Assembly: GCF_021735935.1 (NCBI RefSeq) | Contig: NZ_WMDZ01000001.1 | Location: forward strand, 620,001-684,000 | DNA from: Sulfitobacter sp. M39 | GTDB taxonomy: Bacteria; Pseudomonadota; Alphaproteobacteria; Rhodobacterales; Rhodobacteraceae | DNA: 64,000 bases | Direction of reading: 5' to 3' | Shown here: piece after piece, positions 17,641 to 26,713 of the stretch | Position numbering within the stretch: position 1 is the stretch's first letter | Layout: every line of letters begins with the position of its first letter | The notes under the pieces: model-generated | Database searches by the model: none | Seen by the model: the letters and a program-made list of their open reading frames with translations, nothing else | Told to the model about the DNA's origin: nothing | Made by a program: the position numbers and the translations under genes

Positions 17641-18699
17641 ATGTCTGTGACACCGGCTGCCGATACGGACGCCCTGCGGGGCCGGTTGGTGGCGCAGGCG
17701 CTGGACGAAGGCTTTGTGTCGTGCCGGATCTGCCGCCCCGACGCGGTGCCTGATGTGCCCGAACGGCTGCAGGCTTTCGTCGATGCAGGCTATCACGGGC
17801 AGATGGCGTGGATGGCCGACCGTATGGCATGGCGTGGCAACCCCGCAGCGCTTTGGCCCGAGGCGCGGTCGGTGATCATGCTGGCCGAAAGCTACACCCC
17901 CGAATACGACCCGACCGAGGTGCTGAACCACCCCGACAAGGCGGGCGTGTCGGTCTATGCGCAGGGGCGCGACTACCACGACATCGTCAAGAAACGGCTC
18001 AAGCGGGTGGCGCGTTGGCTGGTGGCGCAGGAACCCTGCGAGGTGAAGGTCTTTGTCGACACGGCCCCCGTGCCGGAAAAGGCGCTTGGGCAGGCGGCGG
18101 GGCTGGGCTGGCAGGGCAAGCACACCAATCTGCTAAGCCGCGACTGGGGGAACTGGGCCTTTCTGGGCGCGATTTTCACCACATTGGATTTCGCCACCGA
18201 CACGGCAGAGGTGGATCACTGCGGGTCGTGCCGGTCGTGCCTCACGGCTTGCCCGACCAATGCCTTCCCCGCGCCCTATCAGCTGGATGCGCGTCGCTGC
18301 ATTTCCTATCTGACGATTGAGCACAACGGGCCGGTCGACCTTGAGCTGCGCAGCAAGATGGGGAACCGCATCTATGGCTGTGACGATTGCCTTGCCGCCT
18401 GCCCGTGGAACAAGTTCGCCGTCACGGCGAGCGATTTGCGTTATCACGGCGGTGTTGGTGCGCCCGATCTGGCAGAGCTGGCGACGCTGGATGATGCGGC
18501 CTTTCGTCTGCGGTTCAGCGGCTCGCCAATCAAGCGGATCGGGCGCAATCGTTTCATTCGCAATGTGCTTTATGCCATCGGCAACTCCGGTCTGGCGCGT
18601 CTGACCCCTGTGGCGCAGGGCCTGCTGGACGATCCAGACACGACTGTCGCCGACGCGGCACAATGGGCCGTGGCTCGTCTGCGCGAAAACCGCGGCTGA
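17641..18699 (+). CDS. queG: Epoxyqueuosine reductase
   Basis: This 352-residue cobalamin- and Fe-S-dependent enzyme performs the last step of queuosine synthesis, reducing epoxyqueuosine to queuosine in tRNAs for Asp, Asn, His and Tyr. Two ferredoxin-like clusters are visible: [16 protein letters not shown] with the later Cys in DARRCISY, and [15 protein letters not shown]-terminal HEAT-like stretch binds tRNA. Length is normal. No other queuosine gene is in the window. The neighbouring GST is close enough to share the transcript. Confidence 0.95.
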   Translation: MSVTPAADTDALRGRLVAQALDEGFVSCRICRPDAVPDVPERLQAFVDAGYHGQMAWMADRMAWRGNPAALWPEARSVIMLAESYTPEYDPTEVLNHPDKAGVSVYAQGRDYHDIVKKRLKRVARWLVAQEPCEVKVFVDTAPVPEKALGQAAGLGWQGKHTNLLSRDWGNWAFLGAIFTTLDFATDTAEVDHCGSCRSCLTACPTNAFPAPYQLDARRCISYLTIEHNGPVDLELRSKMGNRIYGCDDCLAACPWNKFAVTASDLRYHGGVGAPDLAELATLDDAAFRLRFSGSPIKRIGRNRFIRNVLYAIGNSGLARLTPVAQGLLDDPDTTVADAAQWAVARLRENRG

Positions 18700-18760
18700 C
18701 AGGGCTGGACCGCTGCGCCGGAACAGGTAAACCCTAGGAAAACGGTGCAAGGATAGTTGA

Positions 18761-20767
18761 ATGGCGCTTTTGCTTGGGGTCGATACGGGCGGCACCTATA
18801 CGGATGCGGTGCTGATCCGCGATGAAACCACGGTGATCGCATCGGCCAAGGCGCTGACCACCCGCGCCGATCTGGCCATTGGTGTGGGGCAGGCTGTGCG
18901 CCGCGTGCTGGCGGCGGCCGATGTGTCAGCGGGTCAGGTGGCGATGGCGTCGCTGTCCACCACGCTGGCAACCAATGCGCTGGTCGAAGGGCAGGGCGGG
19001 CGCGTCGCGTTGATCTATGTCGGCTTCAAGGAACGGGATCTTGAGACGCACGGGCTGGCCGGGGCGCTGAACGGTGACCCTTATCTGATCCTTGGCGGTG
19101 GTCATGACCACGCAGGCGCAGAGCGTGCCCCGCTGGACGAAGCCGCGCTGATCTCCTTTTTGACCGAGCAGCGTGAACAGGTCAGCGGTTTTGCCGTCGC
19201 CAGCCAGTTCGCCACGCGCAACCCCGCGCATGAACAACGCGTCGCCGCCTTGGTGACGCAGGTGACGGGGCGGCCCGTGTCGGCCTCTCACCAGCTGTCG
19301 GCCAAGCTCAACGGGCCGAAACGGGCGCTGACGGCGGTGCTGAACGCGCGGCTGATCGGGATGATCGACCGGTTGATCGGGCGGGCCGAGGATGTGTTGA
19401 CCGACATTGGCGTCACGGCCCCGCTGATGGTGGTGCGGGGGGACGGGGCGCTGATCTCTGCCGCGCAGGCACGGGAACGGCCGATTGAAACGATCCTCAG
19501 CGGGCCTGCGGCCTCGATCGTGGGGGCGCGGTGGATGACCGGTGCGGCGCGTGCGTTGGTCAGCGATATTGGCGGCACCACCACCGATGTAGCCCTCTTG
19601 CGCGACGGCCGGCCCGTGATCGACCCCGCAGGGGCCCGTGTCGGCAGCTACCGCACGATGGTAGAGGCCGTCGCCATGCGCACCACTGGTCTGGGGGGCG
19701 ACAGCGAGGTGCATTTCCTGACCGAAGGCTTGCAGGGGGGCGTGACGCTGGGGCCAAAACGTGTCTTGCCCATTGCCCTCATCGCGGCGGAGGCACCTTT
19801 GGTGGTCCATGCCGCGCTTGATGCACAGCTGCGCAGCACCACCCCCGGCGAATATGACGGGCGCTTTGTGCGTGCCGTGGCAGGTCAACCGCGCGAAGGC
19901 ATCTCGGCGCGTGAACAAACGCTCCTGGACCGTATCGGTGAGGGGCTGCACCCGATGGCCGACATCCTGCGCGCACGGATAGAGACAGGCGCGCTGAAAC
20001 GTCTGGTAGAGCGTGGCTTGGTCCAGCTGGCCGGCGTTACGCCGTCAGACGCAAGCCATGTGCTGGGACGGGTGGCGGCGTGGGACGCAGAGGCCGCAGG
20101 CAAGGCGCTGCGGTTGTTTGGACGGCGACGCACAGGCGCGGGGAAGATGCTGGCCCCTGATCCCGCCGCTATGGCGCAGATCATTGTGGATCAACTGACC
20201 GAACAGACCGCACTGGCCATGCTGGAAGCGGCGCTGGCGGAAGAAGAGCCCGCCTTTGATACAGAACCCGAAACGCTGGCCCGCCACGAGCTTTTGCAGC
20301 GCGGGTTGCGCGGGCACGCGGGGCTTGTCCGGATCGAGGCGGCGTTGAACGTGCCGGTGATCGGGCTGGGGGCCTCTGCCGCGGCTTATTATCCGGCGGT
20401 GGGGGAACGGCTGGGCACGCAGATGATCCTGCCCGAACACGCCGCAGTGGCCAATGCCATCGGTGCGGTGGTGGGGCGGGTGACCATGCGGGAAAGCGGC
20501 ACCGTGACCTCGCCCGCAGAGGGGCGGTTCAGGGTGTATCTGGCCGACGGGCCGCAGGATTTCACTGATCAGACCGACGCGCTGGGCACGCTTGAGGCGA
20601 CCCTACGCGACAAGGCAGAGGCGGCGGCGCGGGCGGCGGGGGTGGTCGATGTGCAGATCGACGTGCAACGCGACATCCGCCACGCAGAGGTCGAAAGCCG
20701 CAAGGTCTTTATCGAAGCGCTGCTGACGGTCGAGGCGACAGGCAGGCCAAGGGTCGCATCGGCCTGA
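18761..20767 (+). CDS. Hydantoinase/oxoprolinase family protein, HyuA-like
   Basis: This 668-residue protein has the actin-like ATPase N-terminus GVDTGGTYTDAVLI and the second glycine-rich ATP motif VSDIGGTTTDVALL near residue 267. These define the HyuA subunit of ATP-dependent N-methylhydantoinases and 5-oxoprolinases. No HyuB gene is next to it, so it may act alone, pair with a distant partner or have another ATP-dependent lactamase role. The ATG at 18761 begins directly before the motif. A perfect hairpin terminator follows. Substrate is unknown. Confidence 0.85.
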   Translation: MALLLGVDTGGTYTDAVLIRDETTVIASAKALTTRADLAIGVGQAVRRVLAAADVSAGQVAMASLSTTLATNALVEGQGGRVALIYVGFKERDLETHGLAGALNGDPYLILGGGHDHAGAERAPLDEAALISFLTEQREQVSGFAVASQFATRNPAHEQRVAALVTQVTGRPVSASHQLSAKLNGPKRALTAVLNARLIGMIDRLIGRAEDVLTDIGVTAPLMVVRGDGALISAAQARERPIETILSGPAASIVGARWMTGAARALVSDIGGTTTDVALLRDGRPVIDPAGARVGSYRTMVEAVAMRTTGLGGDSEVHFLTEGLQGGVTLGPKRVLPIALIAAEAPLVVHAALDAQLRSTTPGEYDGRFVRAVAGQPREGISAREQTLLDRIGEGLHPMADILRARIETGALKRLVERGLVQLAGVTPSDASHVLGRVAAWDAEAAGKALRLFGRRRTGAGKMLAPDPAAMAQIIVDQLTEQTALAMLEAALAEEEPAFDTEPETLARHELLQRGLRGHAGLVRIEAALNVPVIGLGASAAAYYPAVGERLGTQMILPEHAAVANAIGAVVGRVTMRESGTVTSPAEGRFRVYLADGPQDFTDQTDALGTLEATLRDKAEAAARAAGVVDVQIDVQRDIRHAEVESRKVFIEALLTVEATGRPRVASA

Positions 20768-20780
20768 CGCTGCCCAAAAG

Positions 20781-20815
20781 AAAACGGCGCAAACCCGAAG
20801 GGGCTGCGCCGTTTT
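20781..20815. terminator. Bidirectional intrinsic terminator
   Basis: AAAACGGCGCA (20781-20791) and TGCGCCGTTTT (20805-20815) form an 11-base perfect stem with A- and T-rich ends, serving the convergent hyuA-like and msrA genes. Confidence 0.88.
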
Positions 20816-20819
20816 GCGT

Positions 20820-21329
20820 TTATTCTGCTGCCGCGCGTTTGGGCAGGATCCAATCGGGGCGCGGGAAATGGCAGGTATAGCCGTTTGGAATACGCTCCAG
20901 ATAATCCTGATGCTCGGGCTCTGCTTCCCAGAAATCGCTGACGGGTTCTACCTCTGTCACGACTTTGCCCGGCCAGATGCCCGATGCCTCTACATCGGCA
21001 ATCGTGTCCAGCGCCGTGGCTTTCTGGTCTTCGTCGACATAGTAGATCGCCGAACGATAGCTCAGCCCGCGGTCATTGCCCTGACGGTTCAGCGTTGTCG
21101 GGTCATGGATCTGGAAGAACAGCTCCAGCAGATCACGATAGCTGATGACGTCGTCGTTAAACATCACCTCGATCGCCTCGGCATGGGTGCCGTGGTCGCG
21201 GTAGGTGGCATTGGGTACATCGCCGCCCGAATAGCCCACGCGGGTCGATAGAACCCCCTCGCGTTTGCGGATCAGGTCCTGCATGCCCCAAAAGCATCCT
21301 CCGGCCAGTACTGCGCGTTGTTCGCTCAT
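20820..21329 (-). CDS. msrA: Peptide-methionine (S)-S-oxide reductase MsrA
   Basis: This 169-residue enzyme repairs the S-epimer of methionine sulfoxide. The active-site GGCFWG lies near residue 10 with its catalytic Cys, and GYSGG, HAEAIEV and the FFQIHDPT stretch are typical. There is no further Cys until YTCHFP near the C-terminus, which may resolve the disulfide. Its ATG overlaps the msrB stop as ATGA, so translation is coupled and both epimer-specific repair activities are made together. No signal peptide is seen; it should be cytosolic. Confidence 0.96.
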   Translation of the reverse strand: MSEQRAVLAGGCFWGMQDLIRKREGVLSTRVGYSGGDVPNATYRDHGTHAEAIEVMFNDDVISYRDLLELFFQIHDPTTLNRQGNDRGLSYRSAIYYVDEDQKATALDTIADVEASGIWPGKVVTEVEPVSDFWEAEPEHQDYLERIPNGYTCHFPRPDWILPKRAAAE

Positions 21330-21775
21330 GCTGCATCCTCCACTTGGTTGATATAATCGCCATAGCCTGCGTCTTGCATGTCGTCACGATGAATAAAGCG
21401 CAACGAGGCGGAATTGATGCAATAGCGCAGCCCGCCACGATCCGCGGGACCGTCGGGGAAGACGTGGCCCAGATGGCTGTCCCCATGGGCGCTGCGCACT
21501 TCGGTGCGCACCATTCCAAGCGACGCGTCGCGTAATTCGGCGACATGGGCCGGTTCGATGGGTTTGGTAAAGCTCGGCCAGCCGCAGCCGGATTCGTATT
21601 TGTCCGAGGACGCGAACAGCGGCTCGCCAGAGACGATGTCTACGTAGATGCCTGGCTCTTTGTTATCGAGCAGTTTGCCCGTGCCGGGACGTTCGGTGCC
21701 GTTCTGCTGGGTGACACGGAATTCTTCGGGGGACAGAGCGTTAATGGCGGCGTCGGTCTTTTCATAGGTCGGCAT
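21326..21775 (-). CDS. msrB: Peptide-methionine (R)-S-oxide reductase MsrB
   Basis: The start at 21775 is set by AAAGGAG about 7 bases upstream and gives 149 residues. Motifs are [25 protein letters not shown] and the catalytic Cys in [10 protein letters not shown]. The four zinc-binding cysteines of many MsrB proteins are absent: the first pair is replaced by VSGEPLF and the second region has none. This is therefore a zinc-free type that probably uses the Cys of GCGW to resolve the sulfenic acid. It leads the msrB-msrA operon. Confidence 0.95.
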   Translation of the reverse strand: MPTYEKTDAAINALSPEEFRVTQQNGTERPGTGKLLDNKEPGIYVDIVSGEPLFASSDKYESGCGWPSFTKPIEPAHVAELRDASLGMVRTEVRSAHGDSHLGHVFPDGPADRGGLRYCINSASLRFIHRDDMQDAGYGDYINQVEDAA

Positions 21776-21895
21776 GCGAGGCTCCTTTGCGGTTTGATAC
21801 ATTAAATGGGGCCTGCGCGGGTTTTTCAAAGGGGTAATGCACCGACGCACCGATCTGTGACCGCCCGCCTATCGCCCAACCCCTTGGCTTGTAGG

Positions 21896-22765
21896 TCAGG
21901 CCCTGCGCTGCCGCGAGACCTGAACTGCAAGAATACCCAAGGCAATCACGGCGACGCCGATGATATCCTGAACCCCCAGCGGTTCGCCCAGCAACAGCCA
22001 AGCAATCGCCACCCCGAAAAACGGGTTGAGGAAATGGAAGGTCGCGGCGCGGGTGGCTCCGATGCGGTTGACCAGCCAGAACCAGACCACCGTCGCCAGC
22101 AGCCCCGGCACCAGACAGGTATAAAGGAACGCCAGCGCCAGCGGCCAGCTTGGGCTGATGTGCGGCGTCTCGAACAGCAAGGTCGCAATCGACAGCGCCA
22201 CGCAGCCGACAAGCATCTGCAAGCCCACCACCATCAGGAAGTTCCCGCCAGAGGTCGCACCGCGCACCAGCAGGGTCGCCGCAGATAGCGCGACCACACC
22301 GACCCCGCATAGCAGCAGCCCCGTTAGATCGACGCCACCGCTGATCCGTGCCCCCATAATGATGGCCACCCCGATCACACCTGCGATCAGCCCTGCAATG
22401 CCCAACGGCTTGAGCTTTTCCCCCAGAAACAGCCATGTTGCCAGACCGACGAGCAGCGGCATGGTCGAGGCGATGATCGCCGCCAGTGACGCCTGTACGG
22501 TCTGCATCGCGACAAAGTTCATCCCCAGATAGACCGCGTTTTGTAGCACGCCGAAAATGATCGTTGCCCGCCATTGCGCGCGCGTCAGCCGCCACGTCTG
22601 CCCAAGCGCCAGCGCGACCCCCACGCCGATCAGGCCAGAGATCAGATACCGCGCCGACAAAGCCATCAAGGGGGACGCGTCCGCGACGATAATCCGCGCC
22701 GACGTAAAGGCCGAGGACCACATGACGGCGAAGGCCAGCCCCATGAGAATTGCACGTATATCCAT
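21896..22765 (-). CDS. DMT-superfamily (EamA) permease
   Basis: The start at 22765 gives 289 residues in about ten hydrophobic helices, with two EamA repeats beginning at AILMGLAFAVMWSS and at GLLLCGVGVVALSA. The typical end of repeat two, FHFLNPFFGVAIAWLLLGE, is clear. Such proteins export or import amino acids, metabolites or drugs across the inner membrane; the substrate is not readable. It stands alone downstream of the HU terminator. Two more distant ATGs upstream are rejected because they add a non-hydrophobic leader. Confidence 0.88.
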   Translation of the reverse strand: MDIRAILMGLAFAVMWSSAFTSARIIVADASPLMALSARYLISGLIGVGVALALGQTWRLTRAQWRATIIFGVLQNAVYLGMNFVAMQTVQASLAAIIASTMPLLVGLATWLFLGEKLKPLGIAGLIAGVIGVAIIMGARISGGVDLTGLLLCGVGVVALSAATLLVRGATSGGNFLMVVGLQMLVGCVALSIATLLFETPHISPSWPLALAFLYTCLVPGLLATVVWFWLVNRIGATRAATFHFLNPFFGVAIAWLLLGEPLGVQDIIGVAVIALGILAVQVSRQRRA

Positions 22766-22860
22766 GAGGGGGCCTTTCAGGTTTTCCAGTGGGCGGAGAC
22801 TTCCGCAGTTGCCCGACAGGAGCAAGCGCATTCGGCGCAACACAGACCTGCGCCAAACGC

Positions 22861-22887
22861 AAAGGGCCGCCCGTGGGCGACCCTTTG
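22861..22887 (-). terminator. Intrinsic terminator of the HU gene
   Basis: AAAGGG-CCGCCC pairs with GGGCG-ACCCTTT, lying 23-49 bases after the HU stop on the minus strand. The flanking T-run is short. Confidence 0.7.
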
Positions 22888-22909
22888 TCAGAACAGACTG
22901 TAATCAGTC

Positions 22910-23200
22910 TTATTCGTTAACGCTGTCTTTCAGCGCTTTCGCGATGGTCATCTTAACAACCTTGTCCGCGTCTTTCTTGAACTGTTCGCCGGTGGCAGGG
23001 TTACGCACCATACGCTCGGGACGTTCGCGGCAGTAGATTTTGCCAATGCCGGGAAGTGTCACAGCGCCACCGCCGGAAACCTCTTTCGTGATCAACGCGC
23101 AAACCGCGTCCAGTGCCGCGCTTGCTGTTTTCTTGTCTTCGCCCATTTCCTCAGCCAAAGCCGCGACGAGCTGGGTTTTTGTCATTGGTTTAGTTGCCAT
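22910..23200 (-). CDS. HU family DNA-binding protein
   Basis: This 96-residue nucleoid protein has the HU/IHF fold: helices at about residues 8-45, the LPGIGKIYCRERPERMVRNP beta-arm region with the conserved RNPATGE tip that intercalates DNA at a proline, and a final helix. It bends and compacts DNA non-specifically. The MATKPMTKTQLV start has AGGAG nearby. A promoter with an inverted repeat precedes it and a hairpin terminator follows, so it is monocistronic. Confidence 0.94.
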   Translation of the reverse strand: MATKPMTKTQLVAALAEEMGEDKKTASAALDAVCALITKEVSGGGAVTLPGIGKIYCRERPERMVRNPATGEQFKKDADKVVKMTIAKALKDSVNE

Positions 23201-23246
23201 CTTGTTTTTCTCCTTCGTCCGCCCGGATTAGGGCCTCACGCGCAGA

Positions 23247-23276
23247 ATGTAACGGTATGTTGTGGCTGAACACAAC
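23247..23276 (-). promoter_or_regulatory. Putative HU promoter with overlapping inverted repeat
   Basis: On the minus strand TTGTGT (23270-23275) and TTACAT (23247-23252) are 17 bases apart. GTTGTG and CACAAC (23259-23264, 23271-23276) form a perfect inverted repeat with a 6-base spacer covering the -35 box, which could be an operator. Both are pattern-based. Confidence 0.4.
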
Positions 23277-23329
23277 GAATAGGTCGCAAGAAACCGCGAA
23301 AACATGCTATTTTCAGCCGATTTCGGCCT

Positions 23330-24793
23330 TTAGAGAAAGGCAGTTTCGTCAAACGAGCGCAATTTTCGGCTATGCAACCGCTCTAGCGGCATATCGCGCA
23401 GCTGTTCCATCGCGCGAATACCGATCATCAAGTGTCGTGCGACCTGCGTTTTGTAGAAATCAGACGCCATACCGGGCAGCTTCAACTCGCCATGCAAGGG
23501 TTTGTCCGAGACGCATAGAAGCGTGCCGTAGGGCACCCGGAACCGGTAGCCGTTGGCCGCAATCGTGGCGCTTTCCATATCCAGCGCCACGGCGCGCGAC
23601 TGGCTGAGCCGTTGCACCGGACCGGATTGATCGCGCAGTTCCCAGTTGCGGTTGTCGATGGTGGCAACGGTGCCCGTGCGCATGATCCGCTTCAACTCGT
23701 AGCCTTCAAGCTGGGTGACCTGTTCAACCGCATCCTCCAGCGCAATCTGGATCTCGGCCAGCGCGGGGATCGGAACCCAGACCGGCAGGTCGTCGTCCAG
23801 CACGTGGTCCTCGCGCAGATAGCCATGCGCCAGCACAAAATCCCCAAGCGCCTGTGTGTTGCGCAAACCGGCACAGTGGCCGACCATCAGCCACGCATGG
23901 GGTCGCAGCACGGCGATGTGGTCGGTCGCGGTTTTCGCGTTGGACGGACCGACGCCGATGTTGACCAGCGTGATCCCGGACCCGTTCGCGCGCTTGAGGT
24001 GGTAGGTCGGCATCTGCGGAGTCTTTACCGACGCAGGCAGCGGCGCGTCGCCATCCGAAATCTCGACATTGCCGGTAGAGACGAAGGACGTGTAGCCGCT
24101 GTCGGGGTCACGCAGCATGGCGCGGGCGTATTCCTCGAACTCGGTCACGTAGAACTGGTAGTTGGTGAACAGCACGTGGCTTTGGAAATGTTCGGGGTCG
24201 GTCGCGGTGTAATGCGTCAGCCGTGCCAGCGAATAATCGACGCGCTGCGCGGTGAAGGGGGCCAGCGGGCGCACGTTGTCCAGCGGCAGATAGGTGCCGT
24301 TGACGATGTCGTCATTGGTTGTGCTCAGGTCCGGCACGTCAAACACATCGCGCAGGGTGAAATCCGCGGCACCTTCCTGCGGGATCGTCACGCTGTCGTC
24401 ATTGCTAACCGCGAAATGCACGGGGATCGGCGTGTCGGATACCGCGATGGTCACGGGCTGGCCGTGGTTTTCGATCAGCAGCCCGATTTGCTGTGTCAGG
24501 TAATGTTTGAACAATTCTGGCCGCGTGATCGTGGCCGAGAAGGTGCCGGGGGACGACACATGACCGAATGACAGCCGCGAATCCACCTGCGCATAGCTGG
24601 AGGTGGTAAACCGGATCTCGGGGTAGAAGGCCCTGATCCGCGTTTCCGGGGCGGCGCTGTCCATCGCCTTCTGGAAATGCGCGCTCAGGAAGCCTGTCGC
24701 TTGGCTGTATAGCTCGATCAGCCGGGCAACGGCGGCAGCAGCATCGGTGAATTGTTCGGCGGGGCGGGCGTCTGGGGTCAGGATTCTGGTCAT
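23330..24793 (-). CDS. amn: AMP nucleosidase
   Basis: This 487-residue enzyme matches the full length of E. coli Amn (about 484). It splits AMP into adenine and ribose 5-phosphate. The C-terminal phosphorylase-like domain is recognisable by NIGVGPSNAKT, MVGHCAGLRN, the long DDDLPVWVPIPALAEIQ loop and ALDMESATIAANGYRFRVPYG, where the Glu after Met binds ribose in this fold. Its ATG overlaps the stop of adenine deaminase as ATGA, so the product adenine can be passed to the partner made from the same transcript. Confidence 0.95.
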   Translation of the reverse strand: MTRILTPDARPAEQFTDAAAAVARLIELYSQATGFLSAHFQKAMDSAAPETRIRAFYPEIRFTTSSYAQVDSRLSFGHVSSPGTFSATITRPELFKHYLTQQIGLLIENHGQPVTIAVSDTPIPVHFAVSNDDSVTIPQEGAADFTLRDVFDVPDLSTTNDDIVNGTYLPLDNVRPLAPFTAQRVDYSLARLTHYTATDPEHFQSHVLFTNYQFYVTEFEEYARAMLRDPDSGYTSFVSTGNVEISDGDAPLPASVKTPQMPTYHLKRANGSGITLVNIGVGPSNAKTATDHIAVLRPHAWLMVGHCAGLRNTQALGDFVLAHGYLREDHVLDDDLPVWVPIPALAEIQIALEDAVEQVTQLEGYELKRIMRTGTVATIDNRNWELRDQSGPVQRLSQSRAVALDMESATIAANGYRFRVPYGTLLCVSDKPLHGELKLPGMASDFYKTQVARHLMIGIRAMEQLRDMPLERLHSRKLRSFDETAFL

Positions 24794-26592
24794 GAAACAG
24801 GCTCTAACAAAGGAATAAATTCAAAACTGCGCACATCGACCAAGCCGAGGTCAGAGATGCGCAATTCGGGAATGACAACAAGCGCCAAAAGCGAATGCTG
24901 CATATAGGCGTTGTTCAGCGTGCAGCCACAGTCGCGCATTGCCTGCATCATCGCCTCGGTCTTGGCGGCGACATCGGATGCGGGGTTGTCGGACATCAGG
25001 CCGGCGATCGGTAGCTCGACCATGGCCAGCTCTGCCCCGTCCTTGAAGATGGTGATCCCGCCGCCAACCTCGCGCAAGCGGTTCGCGGCCATCGCCATAT
25101 GGTCGGTATCGGTGCCCACCACGATCATGTGGTGACTGTCATGCGCCACGGTGGACGCCATCGCCATCGGCCCCTGATAGCCAAAGCCCGAGACCAGCGC
25201 ATTGACGACAGTGCCGGTGCCGCGGTGCCGTTCGACCAGCGCGATCTGGCACACTTCGCCCGTTGATTGCACGCGGCCTTCGGTCACCGGCAGCTCGAAC
25301 TTCAGCGCGCGGGTCGGGGCCTGATTCTCGACCACGCCGATGACATTGGCGGTGACGGCATTGGCCCCCGCAGGTGCGGTGATCTGGAAATCATCCGCGC
25401 CAAGCGCTTTGCCCATGTTGACGGTCTGCCGCGCATGGGGTGGCCAGTCGTAATGCGGGCAGTCTACCAGACACGCGCCATCCTCGGCCACGATCTGCCC
25501 CCGCGCGATCACCGTCTCGATGGGCAGGGTTTTCAGGTCAGAGGTCAGGATCACATCCGCTCGCCGTCCGGGTGTCAGCGACCCGATCTCGCGTTCCAGC
25601 CCAAAATGGGTCGCGGTGTTGATCGTCGCCATTTGCAGCGCGACCAAAGGGTCGCAGCCGCAGTCGATGGCATGGCGCACCACGCGGTTCATATGACCGT
25701 CATTCACCAAGGTGCCGGAATGGCAGTCATCGGTGCACAGGATCATGTTGCGCGAATCCAGACCTTTTTCGGTGATCGCGGTGATCTGTGTTTCAACGTC
25801 ATACCACGCGGACCCCAGCCGGATCATCGACCGCATCCCCTGACGCATCCGCGCAATGGCATCCGCCTCGCAGGTGCCCTCGTGATCATCCGCCGGACCG
25901 CCCGCGACATAAGCCGCAAAGGCAGGTCCCAGATCGGGGGAGGCATAATGCCCGCCCACGGTCTTGCCTGCGCGTTGCGTCGCCGCGATCTCGGCCAGCA
26001 TCTTGAGGTCGCCCGCGGTCACACCGGGGAAGTTCATCATCTCGCCCAGACCAATGATACCGGGCCAGTGCATCGCCTCGGCGACATCCTCTGCCGTGAT
26101 TTCAAAGCCGGTGGTTTCCAGACCGGGGGCAGAGGGCGCACAGGACGGCATCTGGGTGAAGATGTTCACCGGCTGCATCAGGGCTTCGTCATGCATCATG
26201 CGCACGCCTTCCAGCCCCAGCACATTGGCGATCTCGTGCGGGTCGGTGAACATTGACGTGGTGCCATGGGGGATTACGGCGCGAGCAAATTCCGCAGGTG
26301 TCAGCATACCGCTTTCGATGTGCATATGCCCGTCACACAGGCCGGGGATCATAAAGCGGCCCTTGGCCTCGATCACCTTGGTCGCATCGCCTTTGCAGTG
26401 GCTGGCGTCCGGCCCGACAAATGCGATGCGCCCCGCCTTGATCGCGATATCATGGTCCGGCAGGGTTTCGCGCGTGTGCACGTTCACCCAGATACCGCCG
26501 GTGATAATCGTATCCGCGGCGCTGCGTCCTGCCGCAACAGCGACCAATTGATCGGCCACATCGGGCCATGAGGGGAATGTGTGTTCTTTCAT
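24790..26592 (-). CDS. ade: Adenine deaminase
   Basis: This amidohydrolase of about 600 residues turns adenine into hypoxanthine and ammonia. The metal-binding HxH is in CDGHMHIESGMLTP, and the further ligands lie in GLGEMMNFPG, GHYASPDL and LCTDDCHSG. The C-terminal half (VAHDSHHMIVVGTD) is characteristic of Ade rather than of adenosine deaminase-type enzymes. I use the ATG at 26592; a GTG at 26607 would add five residues. It is the first gene of an ade-amn operon and diverges from the glycosyltransferase. Confidence 0.95.
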   Translation of the reverse strand: MKEHTFPSWPDVADQLVAVAAGRSAADTIITGGIWVNVHTRETLPDHDIAIKAGRIAFVGPDASHCKGDATKVIEAKGRFMIPGLCDGHMHIESGMLTPAEFARAVIPHGTTSMFTDPHEIANVLGLEGVRMMHDEALMQPVNIFTQMPSCAPSAPGLETTGFEITAEDVAEAMHWPGIIGLGEMMNFPGVTAGDLKMLAEIAATQRAGKTVGGHYASPDLGPAFAAYVAGGPADDHEGTCEADAIARMRQGMRSMIRLGSAWYDVETQITAITEKGLDSRNMILCTDDCHSGTLVNDGHMNRVVRHAIDCGCDPLVALQMATINTATHFGLEREIGSLTPGRRADVILTSDLKTLPIETVIARGQIVAEDGACLVDCPHYDWPPHARQTVNMGKALGADDFQITAPAGANAVTANVIGVVENQAPTRALKFELPVTEGRVQSTGEVCQIALVERHRGTGTVVNALVSGFGYQGPMAMASTVAHDSHHMIVVGTDTDHMAMAANRLREVGGGITIFKDGAELAMVELPIAGLMSDNPASDVAAKTEAMMQAMRDCGCTLNNAYMQHSLLALVVIPELRISDLGLVDVRSFEFIPLLEPVS

Positions 26593-26713
26593 ACCTGACG
26601 TTGACACGAAGATCGCCCGAGGTTCAAGCCAGAGCCGTCCAGCGCCGTGGCGTTTGCACTGTCCGTGCCGACTGGGCTAACTGTCTGCAACCGACAGGAC
26701 ATAAGGCGACCCC

